Of a stretch of 64,000 nt of DNA, positions 46,690-55,760 are shown in pieces (position 1 is the stretch's first letter; every line of letters begins with the position of its first letter). Source of the stretch: Timema cristinae. Taxonomy: Eukaryota; Arthropoda; Insecta; Phasmatodea; Timematidae. Position numbers and translations under genes: made by a program. A model generated the notes under the pieces. That model was not told where the DNA came from. It did not search any database and worked only from the letters and a program-made list of their open reading frames with translations. Where the stretch lies: positions 62,001 to 126,000 of the forward strand of contig JBCFYV010000933.1 of the NCBI GenBank assembly GCA_039000515.1, read 5' to 3'.

Positions 46690-48411
46690 GTTAGTCAGGC
46701 GGAGGTGATCAGGAACATTGCTTTGATGGTAAGAAAAAAGGCGCCTGTCCGGACGGATAAAGGTCGAGGTGCTGGAGAAGACGGCTGACCTTATTGCTCC
46801 TTTCCTTGCAGGGCTGTTAAACGAATGCCTCGCTCAAGGCAGAATCCCGAACATCTGGAAGCAGAGCGAGGTAATCGTGCTAAGCAAGGGGGAGGATAAA
46901 AATCCGCTTATTTCTAAGTCATACAGACCCATCTGCCTGTTGAACACAGTAGGGAAGTTGCAGGAGAAGATATGTGTGAAAGATTACTGAACACAGGACA
47001 GTCATGGGCATGCATCAGCAACAGTATGGCTTCCGAAGAGGCAGTCGACAGAGGACGCAATCTGCAGAGCAATGGAACTGATTGACTCGCAAAATGGTAA
47101 AATACGTCGTAGGAATATTTGTGGACATCTCAGGCGCTTTTGACAACCTCTGGTGGCCGGCGATGTTTGACAGATTAAGAGAGATTCATGTCCGGGGCAG
47201 CTGTATAGGGAGTCTTAAGGACTACTGTCGTAATAGATACTCCACCCTGAGATGTCCAGAAATAAAGTTCAGGAGCTACTGACGAAGGGATGTCCCCAGG
47301 GATCGTATGTGGCCCGATCTTTTGGGATGTCAGCCTGGAACCAGTGTTGTACTTGTTGGAGGGGATGCCAGAGACGCAGGGTGTGGTTGCCTTCGCAGAC
47401 GACCTTCTAATAGTAATAGAAGGGTACTCGAGAAGGAACTTAGAAGAAAAAAGTAACCAGGTGCTTGAAGATCTTGACACCTGGTGTAAAAGTTTCAAGT
47501 TAAAAATGGCACCGGCGAAGACGACCTTCATGCTGTTTAAGGTAGATTGGCTAGGGATCCGACCATAAAGTTAGGTACGAAATCTATAAGAAGAAGCCAT
47601 ACGGTCAGATACCTGGGAGTTACCCTAGATGAAAACAGGAACTTCACAGCGCACATGGAGGGAGTGATGGGGAAAACTTTGTCGGTGATGAATAAAATTA
47701 TAAGCATGAACAGAGGCGGTTTTATCTGCCTATGCGGATAATAAGGACATACCATCATATGATCCTTCTCTCCATTGTGAGCTATGGGGCGTGCATCTGG
47801 GCTCACAGACTAACCAATGTCGCTCCGGCTAAGGCGATTCAGGGTCTGCAGAGGAACATCTTATTGAGGCTGACGGGAGTCTACCGACTGTAGCAACGGA
47901 TGCATTGAGTGTGGCCCTAGGTTGTATGGCCGTTGGACCTCCTCATTAAGGAAGAAAGCTGTGGCGTACTGGCTAAAAAAGAGAAACTTGGAGAAGGTGA
48001 GACTCCTCACCACACCCGATGTGACAACTTTTGGAGAGGTGGAAATAGTCCTGTTGGAGGAGTGGCAGAGACGTTGGGCGAGAAGTGGACAGGTCTCCTA
48101 CCAGTAAGTGACTTATCAATTGTTCCCAAATGTGGTTGAGAGACTAGAGAATAAGCACCTCCAGCCATCTCGGGGTCTTGTCCACTCATCACGGGGAAGG
48201 GACCGTACCCGCATCTCTAAGGAAGCTGGGATTGATGGAGTCGGGGAATTGTCAATGTGGTGAGGAGGGAACCCCTGAACATGTGGTGCTTGAGTGTGTC
48301 ATTACACTAGAAGCAAGAAGGAACTACCAGAGAGAGATCCAGGGAAGATTAGTAGGCGAAGTACTGAGGGACCCAATCTATTGGAAATTCTTAGACCAGA
48401 TTGCACTGTAA
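46690..48411 (+). pseudogene. R1-like LINE reverse transcriptase with C-terminal Cys-His motif
   Basis: Blocks in order: KKAPGPDG-like start (about 46735-46765), IPNIWKQSEVIVLSKGEDK (46846-46902), SKSYRPICLLNTVGKL (46915-46962), QQYGFRRG (about 47021), GIFVDISGAFDNLWW (47109-47155), GCPQGS-like (about 47285-47305), VVAFADDLLIVIEGY (47385-47428) with the intact catalytic FADD, VRYLGVTLDENRNF (47600-47645). At 48205-48300 the C-terminal reading runs LRKLGLMESGNCQCGEEG then TPEHVVLEC, a C-x-C-...-H-...-C knuckle typical of R1/LOA elements. The end EGPI/DPIYWKFL at 48365-48411 matches the minus-strand copy. Frameshifts near 46990, 47280, 47745 and 47890 split it. Confidence 0.8.
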
Positions 48412-49130
48412 GCGTCAGATAGAGCAAAGACAGCCTACATAGACAGACTTAAAGAGGCACAGGGACGAATAAGACGGGACGTTGACACTGACAATGACGA
48501 AGAAGATGACAGTGACATGGAGGGCGGGACTGACACGGACACTAGTGCGGTCTCAGCGGGAGTGAGTAGGGAAAAAAGGATTGTTAAAAGGGGATAAGCT
48601 GTAACAATCCTTGCCGGGAAAAAAAAATGTGTATGTGCATGGGAGGAGCAAGCGCGAGCCCTGGGAACTGGATTCCAGTACGACTGAGTGTCTGAAGGAA
48701 CACGGGGATGCCCTTGAGATCCAGAAGACAGTTTTTCCAGTCGTATGAACAAAAGTTAGTGGAATGATTATGAACTCTGAGGGGTTCCCTGCGCCGTATG
48801 ACCCACCACCTTGGAAACAAGAGAGGTGGGTTATGGTTTGATGGGCCCTCAGAGTCAAGATGGAGAAAGGCGACTGCCCTGCAGCCCTCTGGGTGATGGT
48901 GTTCCCCGGCAAGTAGAATACAATCTCAATGTATCAGGACACAGAGGGGAGGTAATTGATCGTTCCTCCACTCCTCAACCCTTTCCCTCCCCTCCCTCGC
49001 CGTGGCTCGCGTGTTCCGGGGATTCCCCCCCTCCCGCGACGTGGATTCGCGGGTGCGTAGAGCTGGGAGGCGGGACATTAGAGAAAGGCTTGTATGATTA
49101 GTCCGAGATAAAGAATCTGGTTATAAGGAG
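48412..49130 (+). other. R1-like LINE C-terminal tail and 3' UTR
   Basis: It opens with an Asp/Thr/Ser-rich acidic stretch (about 48480-48560), then non-coding sequence. About 48560-48800 is repeated in inverse orientation at 5380-5580, which defines it as element-borne. No poly(A) is seen at the end. Confidence 0.6.
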
Positions 49131-49216
49131 GTTAAGATTCCCATGAACCAAAAAGGGTTAACCTTTAATCCTAGTGTTATATTCAGGTTTCTCTAAACCC
49201 GAGTTGAGAAAAAGGT

Positions 49217-49430
49217 CCTTCTTTCCGGGTGGTGACAAATGAAGAATGTTTCCTGCCAGCTCAGTCTCCCTCTTGTTCTTTCCCTACTCGCGGGTGACAA
49301 GTGAAAAATGTTTTCCTGCGAATTAGTAGGCCGGCTCTGCTCCCCTAACCGTGAGAGCGCTTTAACTCAGGAAGTTAACATCTGTTTCACTTTTGAACGT
49401 CTCAGGAAGTTAACATCTGTGTCTCAGATT
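49217..49430. repeat. two pairs of short direct repeats upstream of the spliced gene
   Basis: gggtgacaa.tgaa.aatgtttcctgc occurs at 49219-49250 and 49293-49320. ctcaggaagttaacatctgt occurs at 49375-49394 and 49405-49424 (the second within gtctcaggaagttaacatct). They lie 200-400 bp before the start codon and may be regulatory or part of an element terminus. Confidence 0.6.
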
Positions 49431-49554
49431 CATTTTGAAAGGAAATGGTCTGTGAGAATTTAACAAGAGGGGGACTTTAGTAAATGACTCGAGGAGGAGC
49501 TAAGTGAGTTCAAACCCTTTTTTTGCGCCGCCTCCTGAAGAGAGAGTAGTTTAC

Positions 49555-49570
49555 TTCTATATATTGAGTT
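49555..49570 (+). promoter_or_regulatory. TATA-like promoter element
   Basis: TTCTATATATTGAG lies about 70 bp upstream of the ATG at 49632, a plausible Pol II TATA position for a short leader. Evidence is sequence only. Confidence 0.4.
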
Positions 49571-49631
49571 ACCCCTTTAAGTAGAATCCATTATCTTTTA
49601 AATCTTTATATTCTAAACAACATCATCAAGA

Positions 49632-49927
49632 ATGTCTAGTGAATACTCAGCAGCGCTTTTGTCAGCAATCGGTTCGAGTGAGATAGTGTCAAGGAAGCTG
49701 ACAGATTAGAGATAGGTCATGGTTATTATATCACTAATATAAAAGGTGTGACGACTAGATACGGGCGCAGAGTTCTCGCCTTGTTGGAGAACAAATATAA
49801 CGTGTGGTTACCGGCTCGATATCCCTACTTACCGACGCCCAGCTGAAGGAGCTCTCCAAAGCCGACTTACTACTAGTCTACCAGGGCATTTCCAAAAACA
49901 GCAAGACGGCACTAATAAACTTGAAGG
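49632..49927 (+). CDS. small element-borne protein, exon 1 (function unknown)
   Basis: The ATG at 49632 opens MSSEYSAALLSAIGSSEIVS. After one frame change near 49707 the reading is GYYITNIKGVTTRYGRR, then VLALLENKYNVWLPARYPYL. After a second near 49828 it is LLTDAQLKELSKADLLLVYQ. I recall this pattern (Y.I.....V.T+YG.+V...L.....V.LP.R......L.......L...Y.G) from small proteins carried by arthropod mobile or viral elements. A compact beta-rich, OB-like fold is conceivable but unproven. The exon ends AACTTGAAG|GTATGT, a near-consensus donor in phase 0, and continues at 52404. The PolB gene follows 76 bp after its stop, suggesting one element. The two frameshifts look like single-base consensus errors, because the frames join without residue gaps. 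Confidence 0.6.
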
Positions 49928-49964
49928 TATGTTTATTACAACCATTTCTAGGATTAATCAAATC

Positions 49965-51245
49965 AATCGAAATATGTTTTTTTTCAGTTAGGATGTACAG
50001 ATGTGTGTTTTTTTCAACCTCCCTCTATGCAAATGCGGCTCACTCCTTTAAATTCATAATTTTCTAATCTCATTAGATGTACAGAGTATAGGTTTTTTTC
50101 AACTCTCCCTCTATGCAAATGTGGGCTCACTCCTTTTTAATTCATATTTAGTACGTTGAATAATTTTCTAATCTCAGTTAGATGTACAGAGTATGGTTTT
50201 TTCAACTCTCCCTCTACGCAAATGTGGTTCACTTCCTTTAATTCATAATTAGTACGTTGAATAATTTTCTAATCTCAGTTAGGATGTACAGAGTATGGGT
50301 CTTTTCAACTCTCCTCTACGCAAATGCGGTTCACTCCTTTTAATTCATAATTAGTACGTTTGAATAATTTTCTAATCTCAGTTAGGATGTACAGAGTATG
50401 GGTTTTTCAACTCTCCCTCTACGCAAATGCAGGTTCACTCCTTTTAATTCATAATTAGTACGTTGAATAATTTTCTAATCTCAGTTAGGATGTACAGAGT
50501 ATGGGTTTTTTCAACTCTCCCTCTACGCAAATGTTAGGTTCACCCTCTTTAATTCATAATTAGTACGTTGAATAATTTTTCTAATCTCAGTTAGGATGTA
50601 CAGAGTATGGGTTTTTTTCAACTCTCCCTCTACGCAAATGCAGGTTCACTCCTTTTAATTCATAATTAGTACGTTGAATAATTTTCTAATCTCAGTTAGG
50701 ATGTACAGAGTATGGGTTTTTTTTCAACTCTCCCTCTACGCAAATGTAGGTTCACCCTCTTTAATTCATAATTAGTACGTTGAATAATTTTCTAATCTCA
50801 GTTAGGATGTACAGAGTATAGGTTTTTTCACTCTCCCTCTACGCAAATGCAGGTTCACTCCTTTTAATTCATAATTAGTACGTTGAATAATTTTCTAATC
50901 TCAGTTAGGATGTACAGAGTATGGGTTTTTTCAACTCTCCCTCTACGCAAATGTAGGTTCACCCTCTTTAATTCATAATTAGTACGTTGAATAATTTTCT
51001 AATCTCAGTTAGATGTACAGAGTATGGTTTTTTCAACTCTCCCTCTACGCAAATGCGGGTTCACCCTCCTTTAATCATAATTAGTACGTTGAATAATTTT
51101 CTAATCTCAGTTAGGATGTACAAGTATGGTTTTTTTTCAACTCTCCCTCTACGCAAATGTGGTTCACCCCCCTTAATTCATAATTAGTACGTTGAATAAT
51201 TTTCTAATCTCAGTTAGGATGTACAGAGTATGTGTTTTTTTCAAC
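49965..51245 (+). repeat. tandem array of about 104-bp units (12-13 copies)
   Basis: Each unit contains cgttgaataattttctaatc, tcagttaggatgtacagagt, a T-run with caactctccctctacgcaaa and tttaattcataattagta. Units vary by a few bases, mostly in the T-run and a tgcagg/tgtagg/tgcggt position. Confidence 0.9.
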
Positions 51246-51439
51246 TCATACATTTAATATGATTTTGATTAAGCTAATCAGAGGCATTCGGTTCCTAGCA
51301 TACACGTCTTATTACAAGGTTCAAATCTCAGGCATGCCGAATGAAGATCCAGGTTTATTCCTCCCATCCCTTTTACAAGGTTCGAATCTCAGTCAAGCAG
51401 AATGAAGAGAAGGGTTTTGTTTTTTCCGCTCTTACTCTA

Positions 51440-52245
51440 CGTAAATGCAGGGCTGCTTCCTCTACACAGACGATTTAGGTTCGAGCCTTGCTTTAGTCCT
51501 CCTCAAGCATTATTCGAAAAAAAACTTTTTTCTTTACGAGGTTCAACCCTCGGCTTCACTACCCAATTAGTTACTGAGTGATAACGTAAATGCAGACCCG
51601 CTTCCTCTACACAGACGATTCAGGTTCGAGCCTTGCTTTAGTCCTCCTCAAGCATTATTCGAAAAATTTTTTTTTTTTTCTTTACGAGGTTCAACACTCG
51701 GCTTCACTACCCATTAGTATACTGAGTGATAACGTAAATGCAGACCCGCTTCCTCTACACAGACGATTCAGGTTCGAGCCTTGCTTTAGTCCTCCTCAAG
51801 CATTATTCGAAAAAAAAAAAAAACTTTTTTTTCTTTACGAGGTTCAACCCTCGCTTCACTACCCAATTAGTATACTTAGTGATAACGTAAAATGCAGACC
51901 CGCTTCCTCTTACACAACGATTCAGGTTCGAGTTCTTGCTTAGCCTCCCGCATTATTTGGAAACTTCTGATAAAACTTTAACAAGGTTCGAATATCAGTC
52001 ATACTGAATGAAGAGCTGAGGTTTTTTCCCCTTTTAACAAGGTTCGAATCTCAGTCATGACGAATGAAGAGAAGGGAGTTTTTTCCACTTTTTACTCTAT
52101 TAAATGCAGTCCCGATTCCTCTACACAGGCGATTCAGGTTCGAGCCTTGCTTTAAGAGTCCTCCTCCAGCATTATTTGAAAAAACTTTTTCTTTACAAGG
52201 TTCAACCCTCGGATACACTTCCCAATTAGTATACTGAATGATTTT
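51440..52245 (+). repeat. tandem array of about 145-bp units (about 4-5 copies, some partial)
   Basis: Each unit contains aacgtaaatgcagacccgct, cgattcaggttcgagccttg, ctcctcaagcattattcg, an A-run/T-run and tttacgaggttcaaccctcg. Starts are near 51440, 51585, 51735, 51885 and 52095. The word ggttcgagcc/ggttcgaatctc resembles a Pol III B box. Confidence 0.85.
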
Positions 52246-52403
52246 AAACTCATGTCATGCACAAATGTGGTACATAGTGGAAATCTCACTCTTACCTTAA
52301 ATGCGTATAATATCCCGAATTAAACACACATTACTTCAATGTTTTGTATATCACAGCTTTCATGAACGGCTAACTAGATGTCCCTGTTTGTTTTTTCTTA
52401 TAG

Positions 52404-52433
52404 CTGTCTCAGAGCCGCTCGAAGAGATTATAA
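52404..52433 (+). CDS. small element-borne protein, exon 2
   Basis: In phase with exon 1 the reading is LSQSRSKRL followed by TAA at 52431-52433, giving a basic C-terminal tail. That the splice-predicted frame stops after so few residues, just ahead of the next gene, supports the model but does not prove it. Confidence 0.5.
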   Translation: MSQSRSKRL

Positions 52434-52509
52434 GAGCATGTTGACCCGAAATGAAGAAGATAATACTGAGGGAGAGTAGGGCCTTTTTTAGAGCATAGTG
52501 CACCCAAAC

Positions 52510-55500
52510 ATGACAGAACCACCGACAAAACGATTGCGTTTGTCACCTCCTATCATTGTATCTCGGCAAACTAATGGGAATAGGGTGTATACTCTCGCGG
52601 ATCTTAGACGCTAATGAACAACTTTTAATTAGATACTTGAAACATGACGTTGCACTTCGTGAAGGGAAGTTGTATAATGCTTACATTGAACATATACCTG
52701 GTCGAATTAAGACCTCGAGCGTACTGTTATCGGACCATGACAATATAGACGTACAGATCCAAAGACTTTTGACCTTATCACGAAACTTAGGTACAGGATT
52801 TACTCAGTTTTAAGGCTTTACCTGGAGCCGCTAGGACTATCTATTAAACTTATTGAACAAGCATAACGCCCCGACGTATAAAGACATACTCAATCAGTAA
52901 CGAGTTACCCCATAAAGGATCCCGTACAGTTTCTCGTGGCGTGCGGAGATATTTATGTAAAGACATGTAGAAAAAGAATCAAACGCGAACGGCCCGATAA
53001 AGGTAAATTGTAGCCTCATTTGCGAGTTTTAAGCATCCTACTGATGATAGAATTGAAAAGGGTTATTTTCAATTCTTCTCTATACAATATATTTAACCCA
53101 ATAAACTTGGAGGAGATATACGAGAATAACGTGGTCTTCCAACTCCTAGCTCAGATTGAGGGCTTCGTTTCTAGAGACTCAGGGTGGATATACAACGGCA
53201 CGTTGGAAATGAGAGTAAATTTCTCGAAAAACTCGGCTTTCTCGATCGGTGCCCACGTTCAAATCCCTGAAACTATAGCCGGACGTAGAGCGCTGATAAA
53301 TGTTCAAGCTGAAGAAGGACTTTGCTTCCTGTATCCGTATTTGGCGTGCCTCTTTGAGCCGACAGGAGAGCTCAGCGTTTATCGTCTTATCCTAATTTTC
53401 GTGACGTGTTGAATCTAGATGGATTCCCCTTCCTTCGAAAATTTTAAAAATTAACCGCTTTTTAAAGGCTTAAAAGATATATCGTTAATTGGGAAAAATT
53501 TCAAAAAACGAAGGTACTGATTCTTTTTGTGGACACGCAGAAAAACTCTTTAAAAAATTATTTATCGTTTCCCCAAAATGTCAAGCTAAAAGGGGTGGGA
53601 GACATGTTCCCTTTTTCATGATAAAAAAACATGGGACGGAAAATTATCAATTTTAAGGGGCAAATCAAAAAACTTCCCCCGGTTTTAAAAAACCCTCAAA
53701 TAGCCCCCTTTTTCCTTTACCCCAAAGTAGGTATTTTTTTTGACCTTTTTTGACCATTTCCGACGAAAAAAAACTTGGGAAAACATTAAGAAACGTTTTA
53801 AAAAATTTTTTTGGGGGTAAGGAGTAAAAATTTCCCTCCAAAGGGGGAAAAAAAATTCCTGGCGTTCCCCACAGATAAACCCAAAAGAGAAAAAAGGATT
53901 TAACGGGACCTGACTTGGAAGGGTTTAAATCCGGCCCAAAGAAACGGTGGGGTCCCCCCCCGACACAAATTTTTCTTATACTTAAAAATGTACAGAGTCA
54001 TGACTTTTTCTGTAGGCATGTACACTAAAAGCATTTTTGATGATAAAACTCTCGGGGTACCGATACTTTAAAGGAAAAAAATTGTACAGACCCCAAAAAG
54101 TTGAACTCTCGAATACGGCAAAGCCGTACAGATTATAAAATACTGAATTCCCCAATTTACCCCCCGCAAAAACCTGCCAAAGAGATCTCCCCCCCAAAAA
54201 CAGCCACTCATTTCCTAATTTTTCAAAAACCCCACGCGAATGATGATATTTTCCCCGTTAAAGGATCATTGTCCCCCTTTACAGGACTTTAAACGTGGTA
54301 AAAAATTTCCCCCAGGGGGTAAAAAATTTTTATAAAAAAACCCAGTCTTTTGGGGCGGGTTATCCATAACGGGGGCGTTGCTACATAATTTTTTTTCCTT
54401 CCGAAATCACTTTTTTGAACGTAAAAAAAACTGAAACCATTCACATGGAACGTTCTTGTCAATCCGGGGGAAAATTAAGGTTAAAAAGGGGAAACAATGG
54501 GAAGATTCCCAAAATAAACATGAAATTTTATTCCGGGCACGGGGTTTTTGAGATCACAATTTTAAAAATTTTGATAGGTTTTTAGCTTTTTTATGTACCT
54601 CCCTAAAAAATGCTACTTACCTCGAACCTGAGCACTTAAAAACACTCGGGAAGTGTCATCCGATGAAAGAAAGGTTTTAAACAGGCCCTTTGTAAAGGGG
54701 TTCCCCAAAGACCCAAAAGATTCATTTGACGGGTTTAAAAGAAAAACTAATTTTCCGACAAAGATTTAATTTTTAAACGGGGCTCAAAGGGTAGTCCCTT
54801 CTCTCAGGAAAAACTATGAAAAAACGCCTGTGAGTTTTGGGGGGCTAAATTTGAATGTAAAAATCCCTTTGGGGTTAAAACCCAACAACTACCTTTTATA
54901 CCGACGTAACACTACTGGCCGGGCGTCTTTGAGAAAAATTCGTGACTTTGTATAAGACTTTTAAGGGTTTGATCCCCGGAAAGGGTTTTCTTACCGCCCC
55001 CATTTTGCGTACCAAGCTCTATTGAGAATAACCCGGGACCCGGCCCCCGAATTAATAGTTTTTTAAGGGAGAAAATACATCCCCAAATTCCCTTGAGGGG
55101 GCTATTTGAGGGGGGATAAAATTTTTTGTACTAATTTTCATTCGGGAGCTAATAATCGTTTTTAAAGTTCATTGAAACCCTTCCAAACCAAGTCTTAAAC
55201 CTTTTTTTATCCAAAAGTTAATGGACTCCCATTCATTTTGCATGTTGAGCTCCCTTAACCCCATGGAAGGTTCCAAAAAGGCTTAAGATTATGAAAAAAG
55301 AACGTTTGGACTTCTAAAAATGGGAGGATGATTTCCGGGAAAGGGTTATAACTTGCAATTAGATCTTGAAAAAATTTCCCCAAGATGTACAGACGCTCAT
55401 TCTGACTTGCCCTTTTCTGGGCCTGAGAAAAGGGGTTCCACCCTAGGGAAACACAAAATTTTTAACGACTCCCAGCGAAAAGACAAAGGGACGTCATTTT

Positions 55501-55760
55501 AAATTCTCCCTCTAAAATTTTTTGTTTAGTGAATGGGTTGAAAAATGACGAAAAATTCCCCCGTGTTTCAGTTTTTAAACAATCTCCGTTGGGTGGCCCC
55601 GGGGTAAACAAGCTGAACGCGGAAATGGGGGAGTAAAAAAAGCAATCCCGTTTGGGAAAAAATGTTTTTAAAGTAAAAAAGGGGCCCCAAAAAATGGTTA
55701 CCTTAACATGCAGGGTTTAGAAAAAAGCCCAAATTTTAAAAGGGAAAAGGGGAAAATTAA
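52510..55760 (+). pseudogene. second Polinton-type PolB gene, broken
   Basis: The ATG at 52510 opens MTEPPTKRLRLSPP. Past frame changes, YRIYSVLRLYLEPLGLSIKL (about 52784-52850) and VVFQLLAQIEGFVSRDSGW (53130-53190) match the N-terminal region found on arthropod Polinton/adintovirus polymerase proteins. Then SIGAHVQIPETIAGRRALIN and VQAEEGLCFLYPYLACL (53250-53350) match its P...I.....A.INV.N.D..CF...... block, and LNLDGFPFP follows. Near 55385-55440 CTDAHSDLPFSGPEKRG matches the H.DLPF.PE block before the palm. WVAPG, LNAEM, KKSNP and KNVFKV readings (55588-55680) match the WL..YI.LN...R..A.N.FE...FKL..N block. Polymerase motif C lies in unreadable sequence. It would replicate element DNA. 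Confidence 0.6.
53412..55300. other. middle of the plus-strand PolB, unreadable
   Basis: Sequence quality falls at about 53.4 kb. Short readings continue the gene (LNLDGFPFP near 53411), but exonuclease and zinc-finger blocks cannot be identified in the frameshifted text. Nothing else is seen. Confidence 0.4.

Larger units (their letters stand above)
43403..49130 (+). mobile_element. R1-like non-LTR retrotransposon, nearly full length
   Basis: This is the best-preserved element in the window: 5' region, ORF1-like segment, endonuclease, RT, Cys-His C-terminus and a 3' UTR that recurs at 5.0-5.6 kb on the minus strand. Repeat copy 2 is cut off at gcttgagt (43402), which is taken as the 5' border. 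The 3' border at about 49.1 kb is where similarity to the other copy and the GC-rich UTR end. Confidence 0.75.
49928..52403 (+). other. intron filled with minisatellites
   Basis: It begins GTATGT and ends in a polypyrimidine stretch TTTGTTTTTTCTTATAG. Joining at these sites keeps phase 0 and gives nine further codons before a stop. Nearly all of its 2.5 kb is two tandem repeat arrays. Confidence 0.65.

Noticed and set aside
49965..51245. Regular repeats that could suggest a CRISPR array
   Set aside because: The whole 104-bp unit is conserved with no unique spacers, and the context is a eukaryotic intron.
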